This document shows positions 33,070 to 44,486 of a DNA stretch of 64,000 bases, one piece after another. Below the pieces are notes generated by a model. The model had not been told where the DNA came from and searched no databases. It saw only the letters and a program-made list of their open reading frames with translations. The first letter of the stretch is position 1; each line of letters begins with the position of its first letter. The translations under genes were made by a program, and so were the position numbers. The stretch covers positions 3,383,748-3,447,747 of the forward strand of contig CM074703.1 of NCBI GenBank assembly GCA_037367355.1, in the 5' to 3' direction. This DNA is from Neoscytalidium dimidiatum (Eukaryota; Ascomycota; Dothideomycetes; Botryosphaeriales; Botryosphaeriaceae).

Positions 33070-33453
33070 TGTTACGCCGGGACTCTTTCTGGGGGAGTCG
33101 AGGCGCGTCGTCAGGCAGCTTGGGCTTTCTAGGGGCCAATACAGTGGTAGGCAGGGGAGGTTCGTACAATAGTAGGGTAGGAATCAATTGACAAGTTGAC
33201 CACGGGGGTCCTATCTACTGTGAACGAGTGTGCTCTATATACTGTAGGAGATGGTGGGTGTGACCGCTGGCCGTGACCGCGGTGGTTCTGGTGGTCAGGT
33301 TGAGTGGTCAGGCCTTGGCATTGTGACCGCGGTGTTGTTGCTGAGTCATCGGGGTGGCCACGGGCGTCTTGTATCTTGGCTGTGTTGTGTTGGTGGGTCC
33401 GATTTCCTCCAGCTCAGCACTTCCTCTCCTTCCCTTCTTGCTGCGCCGTAACA
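33070..33453 (-). repeat. 3' LTR of the chromovirus
   Basis: 384 bp, TG...CA ends. It differs from the other LTR only by five extra G bases spread over three G runs (near 33095, 33133 and 33156). Confidence 0.93.
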
Positions 33454-33466
33454 CTATCCCCCTTCT
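33454..33466 (-). other. Polypurine tract
   Basis: AGAAGGGGGATAG on the minus strand, directly before the TGTTAC of the 3' LTR, as expected for the plus-strand primer. Confidence 0.7.
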
Positions 33467-33470
33467 AGGC

Positions 33471-33496
33471 AGCTTTCGGCCCGAAAGCTTTTATAA
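33471..33496 (+). promoter_or_regulatory. Palindrome and TATA-like box before the antisense gene
   Basis: Perfect inverted repeat AGCTTTCGG / CCGAAAGCT with one central base (33471-33489), then TATAA at 33492-33496, 44 bp before the ATG at 33540. This looks like a compact plus-strand promoter inside the element. Confidence 0.4.
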
Positions 33497-33539
33497 GGTG
33501 GTCTTCCTGCTGTTTCCTTTGTTTCCTTAGTCGCGCACG

Positions 33540-34238
33540 ATGTCGTCAGCGCGGACCCTTCGCCGTCGCAATCAGGCTCAACGCATTCAATCTTGGGGCG
33601 CCTTGCTGACATTCCTGCAGACGCTGTGTGAAGCGGGGAGTCGAGTTGTATTCTTGCAGATTTTTATTCGGCGTGTGCTTGTTGTGCCTCGGTGGGTCGT
33701 ACTTCCTGCGACGCAATGGCGAGTCCTCTGGATGCTGAATGTGTTATTCCTGTAACGTCTTGACGGGTTGTTGACTGGTCTCCTAGTTCGTCGTCTGGAT
33801 AGGGCTCGTGAGGACTTGCTTCGCCGCCTTGAAGCGGCTGAAGGTCAGGTAGCTGCTGAAGAGGCTGGGGCTGACGCTGCTGCGGAGGCTGCTGATCGGG
33901 CTGCCGAGGCTGCGGCTGCGGCGGCGCGTGAGGCGCAGGCGGCCGCTCGTCGTTTTCGGGACGCCCAGCGGAAGGAGCGTCAATTGCGTCGGTTATTGCG
34001 CCATGTGGAGCGTCGGAATGCTTCTTTGTTTGCCCGGGAAATGGCTGCCTTGGAAGAGGAGGAACGATTGAGCGGGAGGCTGCGGCTCGAGAGGGGCGGG
34101 AGCCTCAGGATGTTCCCGCGGGTTCGGATGATGAGACTGGCTTGTCACGTTGGTCTGCCGGGTCTCCGGGCGGTGGGCGCGCACTCGAGCACGGTGGCGT
34201 GCCTGAGGAGTCTCTTGATCGTTATCGAGTGGCCTTGA
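33540..34238 (+). CDS. Possible antisense accessory gene of the retrotransposon (Cys-rich and coiled coil)
   Basis: Plus-strand coding potential opposite the end of pol. The ORF from 33540 begins MSSARTLRRRNQAQRIQSWG. In another frame, about 33650-33760 reads as a cysteine-rich stretch with CACCASVGRTSC. From about 33785 a third stretch reads RRLDRAREDLLRRLEAAEGQ and continues for about 100 residues as an Ala/Glu/Arg-rich coiled coil. The frames would be joined by introns or are broken by the same kind of indel seen in pol. The second part overlaps, antisense, the tail coding the chromodomain end. The composition is typical of real coiled coils, but GC-rich antisense strands can give such sequence by chance. 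I do not know its function. Confidence 0.45.
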
Positions 34239-37200
34239 CCCCGCCTGCCGGGTTCGCGTCGTGGGAGGATGCTCTGGGTTTGGGCGGTCAGGGTTTCGTC
34301 GGTGGTATTCCTGGATGAGTTCCTCGCAGTTAAGGTAAGAGATTGGTTCCCATGAGGGTTCCCACGGGTTCCCGGCGGGATCCACTCCTTCCCATTTGAT
34401 GAGGTACTTGAATTGACCGTCGATCCAGTCTCCATCCAGGATTTTCTCTACGTTCCATTCTTTGTCTGCGTCATCGGGGTGTATTTCAAGTTCTGGGTCA
34501 GGTTCGGCGTTGCTGTGTGCGGGTTCAAGTAACGAGATGTGGAAAACTGGGTGTATTCCCACTTGTTCTGGCAATTTGAGTTTAAAGGAAACAGGTGAAA
34601 GTTCTTTCTCAATTTGGTAGGGTCCGATTTTCTTGTGGTCCAATTTGTCGTTCGATCGTGTTGTTTTGATGTTTTTTCTGAGGAGCCAGACTTTATCCCC
34701 TCCTTAGGGGCGGCGACGCCTGGCGCCGTCTGTCGTAGTACATGGCCATTCGGTATGCGGTGAATTTGATGTCTCGCCAGTTCCTGGTGTAGCTCGCGTA
34801 ACTGGTCTGCTCTGAGCATAGCTTTTGGGCGAGTACTTCGCAGATCTGGGGTTCTCCGAAGGCGGTGGGGTCGAATCCGTAGTTGGCGTAGAAAGGCGTG
34901 GTTTGTGTGGCTTCCGTTGATGTGCTGTTGTACGCGTATTGGGCTAGTGGCAGGAGTTCGACCCAGTTGTTTTGCCTGTAATTCAGGTAGAATCTTAGGT
35001 ACTGTTCTAGCGTTTGGTTGGTTCGTTCCGTTTGTCCATCGGTTTGCGGGTGTGCCGTTGTTGACATCTTGTGTTTAGTTCCTAACTTGTGGACCAAGGT
35101 TTGCCAGAACTTAGCTCTGAATCGTGGGTCTCGGTCCGTGATTAGTTCCTTGGGCATCCCGTGGTGGGCGAAGACATATCTGAGGAAGAGGTAGGCGCAG
35201 CCTTCTGCTCCGATTTTTTTGTTGCAAGGGATGAAGTTTGCCCATTTTGTCAAACGGTCGACAATGACCAGGATGGCGTTGTGTCGCGCTTTAGTCACAG
35301 GGTCTACTGAATTTGGCAGGTCGGTGATAAAATCCATTGTGACCGATTCCCAGGGTTTGGTTGGTGTTGTGATGAGCTGTAGTTGTCCGTATGGTGCATG
35401 TCGTGCCACCTTGTTTTTTGCGCATTCGTCACATTCCTGGATGACTTTTTCTACTACTTTCCTCATTCGGGGAAAGTAGAAGTGTCTTGCAAGCCGTTCC
35501 AAGGTTCTTGTCATTCCTGGGTGTCCGTGAACTGCGGACTCGTGGTATTCCTTTGTCAGCCGTTTGCGCAGAGGTGTGGGTACGTAGATTTTTCCGCGGA
35601 ATAGTATGTTGCCTCTATGGTCTTGGACTAGGTCGGGGTCGTCATGTTCGGGGGTGCCTATTCGTTGAAGCAGTTCTTGGGATAGCGGATCATTGTTATA
35701 TTTTCCTTGGATGATTTGTTCCCAAGTGGCGGTGTCATCTTCTTCCTCGTTTACTGCCTCTTCCGTGGTTGCTTCAAGTGTTGGTATGGGTTCCTCGTCC
35801 TGCGGTTCCTCTTCGTCCTCCGGCTCCTGCTCTGGTGTTGGGTTTCGTGGAGGTTCGTCGTCGTCGATGGGGCTCTAGCCTTATGATGGGTGCCAGTATT
35901 CGTTCTTCCCAGGGTGCGTCGGATTCTTCAATGATTCGGGGCGGTTGGGGCCTAACGTGCCGTCGTCATTTTGTCGTAGTACTGCTGGTGATAGTTCTGG
36001 CTTTCCTTCCACGTGGTCGGCTCTGCGGCTAAGTGCGTCGGCCTTGCCGTTTTCACTTGCGGTAGTGGATCTTGAAGTAGAAGGGGCGAGTTGTTCTGCC
36101 CATCGTACTTGTCTTCTGTTTAACACCTTGGTGGTTGTGAAGTATCCCAGGTTCTTGTGATCCGAGTATACCGTGATTTCGTAGTTAGCTCTCAAGGTAG
36201 TGTCGCCATTCCTTGAACGCTGTGACGATCGCAAGCAGTTCTTTGTCGTGTATCTCGTAATTGAGCTCGGCGGGTGACATTTTGCGAGAGTAATACGCGA
36301 TAGGGTGTAATCTTCCTCGTCGTCTGGCTGGCTGAGGGTAGCGCCAATGGCATAGTCGGATGCGTCAGTTTCGAGGTAGAGTGGCTTGTCAGGATCGAAC
36401 ATGAGGAGTACCGGCGCTTCTACGAAGGCCCTTTGAGTTGATCAAACGCCTCTTGTTGGGGTGCTTCCCAGGTGAAAGGGTATTTTTCGGGTGAGTCGGA
36501 TTAGGGTTCGGCTACATGCGAGTATCGTTTGATGAATCGTCGGTAGAAGTTGGCAAACCCTAAAAGGCTTGTACTTCTTTGACGTTCCTTGGTTCTGGCC
36601 ACTTCAGGATGTCTTCCACCTTTTTTGGGTCCATGACTATTTTTCCTGGTTCGATGATAAAGCCTAGGAATTCTACCCTTTGGGCATGGAAGGTACATTT
36701 TTCTGGTTTGACGGAGAGGTTGTATTCGAGTAGTTTCTGGAGGACTTTGGATACATGTTCCTTGTGTTCTTCAAGGGTTTCTGAGTAGATCAGGATGTCG
36801 TCGAGGTAGGCTGTGCAGAATCGGTCCAGATATTCTCGTAGGACGTGGTTGACAAGGGCTTGGAATGTGGCAGGGGCGTTGGTAAGTCCGAAAGGCATTA
36901 CCAAGTACTCGTACAAACCGTATCGAGTTCTGAATGCGGTTTTCCATTCATGTCCTTCCTTGATTCGGATAAGGTGGTACCCATCCCGCAGGTCTAACTT
37001 GGTGAAGAATCGTGCCCCGGAGAGGCGATCCTTAGTTCATCGATGCGGGGTAGAGGGTAGCGGTCTTTGATGGTAATGTCGTTCAGGGATCGGTAATCCA
37101 CACAGAGGCGTAACTTGCCTCCGGGCTTTGGTACGAAGAGGACGGGGAATCCTGCTGAGGATTGAGAGGGTCGGATGTATCCCTTCTTCAGTAGTAAGTC

Positions 37201-38000
37201 CAAGTGTTCCTCATTGCTTGTAACTCCTTTTCCGACATTGGATATAGGGGTCCAAATCGGGGTTCAGTGCCTGGTTTCAAGTTGATCTCGTGGTCCCATG
37301 GTCTGTGTTCCGGTAGTGCGTCTTCGATCTTTTCTCTGAAAATTTCCTTGAACCGGTGGTATTCCTTAGGAACGCCATCAAGGTACTGTTCGTGTATCCT
37401 GGTGGGGTCATCTCTCCACGGGTGTCGGGTAGTCTGGTTTTTCTCGTCTGGTGGCACTAATCTGTCGGGTTCTTTCTTTGTTTGTAGTGGTGGGGCGATA
37501 CCACATCATTCCAATTGCTTGCCCCTTCTTTCGGGTCCTTTCCAGCGCAGCTTTCGAAATTAGGCTTACGTGGGTAATCGGTTCGGCTATGGTGCGTGGT
37601 TTCCATTCTGGTTCTTGGTTTCGTTCTCTGGACTTGAGGGTAATTCCTCCATTGTCCCAATCGTATTGTATTTTCCATTTCTTCTGCCAAGGGATGCCGA
37701 GAATGACATCATACTTGGGGATCTTGGTAACGTCTAGACAGATACGTTCCCTGTGGTTTTTGTATTCGAGGGTCAGTTTCGGGGTTTCGATGATTACCTT
37801 CCATCTCCAAAGGAGCTGGGGATCCATCAACAGTTCTCAGCTGATATGGTTGGTCCTTTCTCTGGGTTTTAGGTTGGCTTTTTCTGCAAATCGGTTTGAG
37901 ACGTAGTTCCTTGTGATGCGGAGTCGATGAGGTGAGCGCTCGGCGTCCATTGATTTTTGTCACGACAACCCAGTGGTTCCCGTATTCTGCGGAGTCTCCT
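33993..38000 (-). pseudogene. pol: Chromovirus pol: protease, RT, RNase H, integrase, chromodomain (frameshifted)
   Basis: The polyprotein is split over several frames. A protease-side segment with YDVILGIPW lies near 37700. The reverse transcriptase spans about 37460-36560, with [20 protein letters not shown] near 37090 and the catalytic YLDD at about 36797-36808. The RNase H segment (35881-36402) has [16 protein letters not shown]. The integrase (34693-35514) has a CDEC zinc-binding pair, then MDFITDLP, TDRDPRF and GQTERTNQ carrying the DDE residues. The last ORF (33993-34643) has the chromodomain EWNVEKILDGD...YLIKWEG...WEP. At least four frame changes separate these. As the LTRs differ only in G runs, the breaks may be sequencing or assembly indels rather than decay. 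Confidence 0.9.
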
Positions 38001-38149
38001 TTGCTTTCTGGTGGGTGTCCTGTGGTTTTTCCGGTCGATGCTGCTATGGTCCTGTGGGGCAGGGCCTCGCCTGCTGTAGCCCCAGTTCAGTAGGCGTTTC
38101 TAGTTTTTGGGTGGTACCCGCTGATGTTCTTAGCTTCCTGGTGAATGGG

Positions 38150-39287
38150 GCAGGCTTCGATGCTAAGTGGACCAGTGGATGGTGTCATGGTTGGGGTCTC
38201 CGGTCGTCCTTCAGTAGCCGAGGTGGTTTTCTTGTCGTTGGTTCGCTGGTTGCTGGTTCGTTTGTCTGGGCAGTTTCTGCTGATATGTCCGTGCTTTCCA
38301 CAGTGGAAGCAAAGACCTTTTCACGCCGTCGCTGTTCTTCTCCGGCGCCAGCCGAGGGTTTCGTCGTTGGTTGGCATCTAAGTCCATGGTCCCCGGGGTA
38401 GGTTGTTTCGAGGTTGCGCGGTGTTGGCCGAGTATCGGGTTTGGCCTGTCTCTTGTCTGAAATTGAACAGTTGTTGGTCGACTCGGATGGCCGTGTCGAT
38501 GGTCTCGCTAAGGTCCTTGGGTAATCCGGTGCGGGCGAATTCGGCCTTCACATTGTGCTTTAGGCCCTTGTAGAAGATGTATTTGAGGGATTGGTCGTTC
38601 CAATTGAGGTAGGAGGCGAGCATGCGGAATTCCGTGACATATTCCGAGACTGATCGGGTTTGTCGGAGGTCCTGAATTCGAAGGGCGGCCTCCTGCTCCT
38701 CGTTCTTGCTACCAAAGGCTTGTCTGATTGCGTCGGCGAAGCGATTGTAGTTGGCGAACAGGCTACTGGTTTCCGTACGGATGGCCGAGCGGAAATCCTT
38801 TCGATAGGGTTCGAACCACCGTGCTGCGTTACCTCGGAGGTAGGTTCCTGCAAAGCGGACCCTTTCCTCATCGTCCTTGAATGATGCTTTGTAGAATTCG
38901 AAGTAATTCTCTAGTTGGGCCAGGAAGTCGTTGAGCTTACGCCGATCCCCATCGTAGGTGTCGGGGTCTTGATCTTTAGTTTGGTGTTGTGGGGGTCGAT
39001 TCTGATGTCGCGGGGTGGCTGGGGTGGAGGGCCGCATAGTACGGTTGACAGTAAAGGCTTGTCCTCGAATGAAGTACCAGAAGGACTTGGCCGCAGTCCT
39101 CACTGGCGTTCTCTGGTACTCTGGGTCCGTTGATTGCTCGACTCAAGGAGGCTATGCCCGAGGAATATGCTTCCGAAATGAGCAGCCTCATGTTAAGAGC
39201 TGGGTTTCCAGGGATCAAGGGACGGATTGACTGAAGCTGTTCCTCCTCCGTCGGAAGGTTGTTCCTGATTTCGGTCCAGGATGTCAT
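38150..39287 (-). pseudogene. gag: Chromovirus gag (frameshifted)
   Basis: The capsid precursor starts at 39287 (MTSWTEIRNNLPTEEE), changes frame near 39070, then reads the retrotransposon gag domain with LNDFLAQLENYFEFYKASF and RGNAARWFEPY (about 38960-38790). It changes frame again near 38390 before the CCHC knuckle CFHCGKHGHISRNC at 38270-38311. Order and motifs are normal for Ty3-type gag; only continuity is broken. Confidence 0.88.
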
Positions 39288-39339
39288 GGTTAGTAGTTTT
39301 CAGGGTGGGGTTACCTCCGGTGCCTAAGAAAGGTCAAAG

Positions 39340-39718
39340 TGTTACGCCGGGACTCTTTCTGGGAGTCGAGGCGCGTCGTCAGGCAGCTTGGGCTTTCTAG
39401 GCCAATACAGTGGTAGGCAGGGAGGTTCGTACAATAGTAGGGTAGGAATCAATTGACAAGTTGACCACGGGGGTCCTATCTACTGTGAACGAGTGTGCTC
39501 TATATACTGTAGGAGATGGTGGGTGTGACCGCTGGCCGTGACCGCGGTGGTTCTGGTGGTCAGGTTGAGTGGTCAGGCCTTGGCATTGTGACCGCGGTGT
39601 TGTTGCTGAGTCATCGGGGTGGCCACGGGCGTCTTGTATCTTGGCTGTGTTGTGTTGGTGGGTCCGATTTCCTCCAGCTCAGCACTTCCTCTCCTTCCCT
39701 TCTTGCTGCGCCGTAACA
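39340..39718 (-). repeat. 5' LTR of the chromovirus
   Basis: 379 bp, TG...CA. It contains TATATA about 140 bp in on the plus strand. It is identical to the left LTR apart from shorter G runs. Confidence 0.93.
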
Positions 39719-40558
39719 CTAAGTATAGCTTTTTAAGCGAGTACTTTATAAATCTAAAATTTTTTAAAGACGATAAAGTTAAATTTATAGTTAGTATAAA
39801 AGAGTATAATTTATATAGCTTCTATTAATATACTATTATACGCGTATTAGACTAATAATAGAAGTTTAACTTAATTATTTTATTTATAATTTAGATAGAA
39901 TCTTAGATACTATTTTAGTATCTAGTTAGTTTATTTTATTTATTTATTAGTTTATAAATATATTATTATTAATATCTTATATTTAGTTTCTAATTTATAA
40001 ACTAAGATTTACTAGAATTTAACTTTAAATTATAGATTTTAGTTTATAATTAGTTTTTTAGATATTCTATAATAGATAAAGATATATTTAAAAAAGAAGT
40101 AAATATAGTTCTCTACTCTAATTTTCTTATTATAAGAAATAAAGTATATTTATTTTATTAGACGGTCGATAATAATTAGAATAGTATTATATTATATTTT
40201 AGTTACGAGGTCTACTAAGACTAATAAATTAATAATAAAGTCTATTATAATTAATTTCTAAAATTTAATTAGTATTATAATAAGCTATAGTTATTTATAT
40301 AGTATATATTACGCTATTTTATTCTTTATATATTTATTATATTTCTAAATAACTTTCTCTACTATTTTTCTTATTTAGAGAAAGTAGAAGTATCTTATAA
40401 GTTATTTTAAAATTTTTATTATTTCTAAGTATTTATAGACTATAGATTTATAGTATTCTTTTATTAGTCGTTTATATAAAGATATAGATACGTAGATTTT
40501 TCTATAAAATAATATATTATCTCTATAATCTTAGACTAGGTTAAGATTATTATACTCT
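39719..40558 (-). mobile_element. RIP-mutated fragment of the same chromovirus (integrase region)
   Basis: This block follows the intact element's 34812-35652 colinearly, with very many C-to-T and G-to-A changes and few other differences; for example CGAGTACTT and TACGTAGATTTTTC survive unchanged. It starts at the first base outside the intact 5' LTR, in the same orientation. It is a relic inactivated by repeat-induced point mutation and has no coding capacity. Confidence 0.9.
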
Positions 40559-40666
40559 AATACTAAATATAGCTAATTTAGTATTTAATTTATACCGCTA
40601 GCCGAGTTAACTCTATCGTCTATTCTAGATATTAGCCGGCTAATTTAAGAATTAAGAGTACTCTAT
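40557..40666 (+). repeat. 110-bp direct repeat, copy A
   Basis: Matches 44487-44596 over 110 bp with about ten differences, all transitions, as expected for RIP-diverged copies. The minisatellite begins directly after it. Confidence 0.88.
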
Positions 40667-41820
40667 CGCGTAATAAAGCGTTTCTTTATCTATTTCGCTC
40701 TATTTATTTTATCGCGTAATAAAGTATTTCTTCTTATAGTAATAAAGTATCTTTTTATCTACTTTACTCTATTTATTTTATCGCGGTAATAAAGCGTTTC
40801 TACTTTACTTTACTTATTTTATCGCGCGATAAAGCGTCTTTTCTCGTAATAATAAAGCGTTTTTTCGTCTACTTCGCTCTACTTATTTTATTATATAATA
40901 AAGCGTTTCTTTTTATAGCGATAAAGTATCTCTTTATCTACTTCGCTCTATTTATTTTATCGCGTAATAAAGCGTTTCTACTTCGCTCTACTTATTTTAT
41001 CGCGCGATAAAGCGTCTTTTCTTACGGTAATAAAGCGTTTTTTTATCTACTTTACTCTACTTATTTTATTATATAACGAAGCGTTTCTTCTTATAGTAAT
41101 AAAGCGTCTCTTTATCTACTTCGCTCTATTTATTTTATTACGTAATAAAGCGTTCTATTATCTATATTACGTTACTTATTTTATCGCGCGATAAAATATC
41201 TTTCTATCTTCTTTTTTTTTTATAAAGTATTTCTTCGCGTAGTAATAAAGTATTTCTTTATCTACTTAGAATATTAGTATTAAGCTATTAGCTACGCTAA
41301 ATATTTAATCTATAGTCTAAGAATCTAGTTATTAAAATAAGAAGTATCTTTTATAATAGACTTTAATATTAGTACTAGACTACTAGCTACGCTAAATACT
41401 TAATTTATAGTCTAAGAATCTAGCTATTAAGATAAAAAGTACCTCTTTATAATAGACTTTAATATTAATACTAGGCTATTAGCTACGCTAAATAATTAAT
41501 TTATAGTCTAAGAATTTAGCTATTAAGATAAGAAGTATCTCTTTATAATAGATTTTTATCGCGCTATTACTAAGTATTTCTTTATTTACTTTATTCTACT
41601 TATTTTATCGCGCGACGAAGCGTTTTTTTTTATAGTAATAAAGCGTTCTTTTATCTATTTTACTCCGTTCGTTTTATTATATAATAAAGCGTTTTCTTAT
41701 CTATTTTACTCTATTTATTTTATCGCGATAACGAAGCGTTTCTTCGTCTACTTTAGTCCGCTTATTTTATTATAAAATAAAGCGTTCTATTATCTATTAA
41801 GCGGTTAAAAATTTAGAGCG
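40667..41820. repeat. AT-rich minisatellite (TTATCGCG-TAATAAAGCG type)
   Basis: Irregular tandem units of about 55-75 bp built from TTTATCGCG(Y)AATAAAGCG and CTACTTCGCTCTACTTATTT, interrupted at about 41270-41560 by three copies of a longer unit containing TATTAGCTACGCTAAATA. No coding capacity. RIP-like decay has blurred the units. Confidence 0.8.
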
Positions 41821-42525
41821 CCTTAAGCGATTTATTAAGCGATATCTTAGTTTACTTAAAGTACTATTTAAGGCTAGCTAGAGTCTTTCGCGTATATAGC
41901 TTAATAGTTTTAAAATATAGGCGATTAAAAAAGGGCGTCTTAAGCGATTTGTTAAGCGGTATCTTAGTCTATTTAAAATACTATTTAAGGCTAGCTAGAC
42001 CCTTCTACGTATATAGCTTAATAGTTTTAAAGTATAGGCGGTTAAAAAAGAGCGCTTTAAGTAATTCGTTAAGTAGTATTTTAGTCTATTTAAAATACTA
42101 TTTAAGGCTAGCTAGATTCTTCTATATATACGGCTTAATAGTTTTAAAGTATAAACGGTTAAAAAAGAGCGTCTTAAGCGATTTATTAAGCGATATCTTA
42201 GTCTATTTAAAATATTATTTAAGGCTAGCTAAATTCTTCCGCGTATATAGTTTAATAGTTTTAAAGTATAGGCGGTTAAGAAAGAGCGTCTTAAGCGATT
42301 CGTTAAGTAGTATCTTAGTTTATTTAAAGTACTATTTAAAGCTAGCTAGACTCTTCTACGTATATAACTTAATAGTTTTAAAGTATAGACGATTAAAAAA
42401 GAACGTCTTAAGTAATTTATTAAGCGGTATTTTAGTCTACTTAAAGTACTATTTAAGGCTAACTAGACTTTTTTATATATATAGCTTAATAGTTTTAAAA
42501 TATAAGTAGTTAAGAATATATTTAG
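41821..42525 (+). repeat. 117-bp tandem repeat, about six copies
   Basis: The unit contains TTTAAGGCTAGCTAGA, GTATATAGCTTAATAGTTTT and the GCGATTCGTTAAGCGGTAT word. The period of 117 bp is a multiple of three, so one frame stays open for 186 codons and reads as a 39-residue repeat with YLKYYLRLARxFYVYSLIVL. The ORF is best explained by periodicity and AT-richness, not by selection for protein. The original, unmutated array is not in this window. Confidence 0.85.
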
Positions 42526-44486
42526 ACTATTATATATTAGACTTATTATATTTAGTTTTAGTAGATATCTTCTTCTTATCTTAATTTTACTTACGCGTAT
42601 TCTTATATTTAGACTTTAATAGGTTTTTTAATAGCTTAATAATTTTATTTTAAGATTAGAATCTTTTATAGGCGGTAGAGTATTTTAGATAGCTTAACTA
42701 TAGTAGGCTTCTAGTAGATCTAGAAAGTATTATCGTAGTTACTATTCTATAATTTCTTTATAAGGGGGTATTTTCTCTACTAAAAAAGACGATAACGTCT
42801 TAAAGATATCTAAGCTTATTACGTAATAAAATATTCTTTTATCTCTTTTTCTTTCTCTCTTTTACTTCCGTTTAAGTCTAGCTTATCGTATAATAAGATA
42901 TCTTTCTATCTCTTTTTCTTTCTTTATTCTTCTCTCTTAATTCTATCTAAGTCTAGCTTATCGCGCGATAAAGTACTCTTCTATCTTTTTCTTTATTTTT
43001 CTCTCTTAATTCCGCCTAAGTTTAGCTTATCGCGTAATAAAGTATTCTTTTATTTCTTTTTCTTTCTCTCTTTTAATTTCGTCTAAGTCTAGCTCGTTAT
43101 ATAACGAAGTACTCTTCTATTTCTTTCTCTATTTCTCTCTTTTAATTCCGCCTAAGTCTAGCTTATCGCGTAATAAAGTATCTTTTTCTTCTAATTAATA
43201 TTATATAATCTATATTTAATTATATCTATCTTCTTTTAAAGCGGATAAACTTATAAAACGCTATTAGTAGATACTACTAAGATCTAATTTATTAGTAACG
43301 CCTTCTATTTTATTATATAATTAACTACGCTTAGTAGAATTTAAAAAGAAGATATTTAAGCTTTATAGCTTTCTAGTATTAGCTATCGATTATATAGTAG
43401 GGTTTTTAGAACGGCGTAGCGTTAGATTATAGAAAGTTATAGGCTATATAAAGACGTTTACGCGGCCTAGCTATTTTTATTTTATAACTAACTATAACGA
43501 CGGGGCCTCTACCGCTAGGCTTCGGAGTCACCTAGTAGGTTCGAATTTATCGAAGGGTTTACCTTAAAGACGAGGAAAGGAGAGCGACGATAGAATAAAA
43601 AGTTACGTAATATAGGAGTTTAATAGGCCTTATTACCTCTAAGTTAATATAGTATTAAATTAGAATCTTAAGTTAACTACGAGGGTTAAAGTACTATCTA
43701 ACGAGTATAGCTATATACTATAGAAAAGCTATAGTAATCTAGGGATTATAGTGTTAGATTAGAGCCTTAGATTAGAGGTTTAGATTAGTTCTAATCCCGT
43801 GTAGGTCCTATAGGTTTTACGTAACTCGGGCGCTAAAGCCTACTTTAGGAGTCTAACTTCTACTAGTACTAGCGGATAATATTACCGCTATACTCTTATT
43901 CTTATCGGCTTTCCTAATTCCCGCCCGTACGGTCCTTCGTCCCCTACGGCTCTACGTTAGCCCGTGCCCTCTTTCTAGTCGTTGTACCCGTAGGCGTTCT
44001 TCTTATACGGGTAGTCGTTATTACCTACTAGCGTTCTATACGCACTATTATTCCGTATTTCTAGTCTTCCCGTACGGGCTTAAGGAGTGCGGCTCTACTA
44101 TACGTAGGCTTCTTAGGGCCTTACGGCTTTTTTTCCCGTACGGGCTCGCGGCCCTCGCGGCTATAAAGCCCGTAGGGTTTATAATACTAACTTTCGCTTT
44201 ATTTTTCGCGCTTAATTATAACTTCTCTTACTTTTATCTATTTTAGTAGCTTCTTATCTTCTATTATCTAGCCGTCTATAAGTTTAATATTTACTTTTAA
44301 GTAGCTAATATTATACGCCGCTCTTATTTAAGATAAAGAGTAAAAGATTCTTATTTATAAACTTTATAGATACGTAATTAATACTAGATAGTACTCTACG
44401 CGTAGCTATTTAAGAGAGATATATAGATTTAATATTCTATTAAGACTCTAGCTCGTTTCTAATTACGTTTAAGAGCTCGCTTTAAT
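42526..44486. repeat. RIP-mutated AT-rich block with a second minisatellite
   Basis: 42780-43170 holds about six units of roughly 70 bp with TAAGTCTAGCTTATCGCGTAATAAAGTA and pyrimidine-rich spacers, a relative of the array at 40.7-41.8 kb. The rest is decayed, with no recognisable coding sequence; 43840-44180 is less AT-rich. Confidence 0.7.

Larger units (their letters stand above)
33070..39718 (-). mobile_element. Ty3/gypsy chromovirus with near-identical LTRs
   Basis: A 6.65-kb LTR retrotransposon coded on the minus strand: 5' LTR at 39340-39718, gag, then pol in the order protease, reverse transcriptase, RNase H, integrase, chromodomain, then a purine tract at 33454-33466 and the 3' LTR at 33070-33453. 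The order and the chromodomain place it in the chromoviruses. The LTRs begin TGTTAC and end GTAACA. No canonical TGG primer-binding site follows the 5' LTR. No target-site duplication is seen: the five bases outside are TTTAA on the left and CTAAG on the right. The element is not RIP-mutated, hence recent, but gag and pol contain several frameshifts. Confidence 0.95.

Noticed and set aside
33251..33451. 66-codon plus-strand ORF, repeated exactly at 39516-39716
   Set aside because: Both copies lie inside the LTRs; identity follows from LTR identity, and no start context or domain supports a gene.
41949..42509. 186-codon ORF in AT-rich DNA
   Set aside because: A product of the 117-bp tandem period, which is a multiple of three, in RIP-mutated sequence; no sign of selection on protein.
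40667..43170. Possible CRISPR-like array of repeats and spacers
   Set aside because: The units vary in length and sequence, spacers are not unique, and the genome is fungal; this is a decayed minisatellite.
43530..43545. tRNA B-box-like word GGTTCGAATTT
   Set aside because: No A box at the right distance and no cloverleaf stems; it sits in RIP-decayed DNA.
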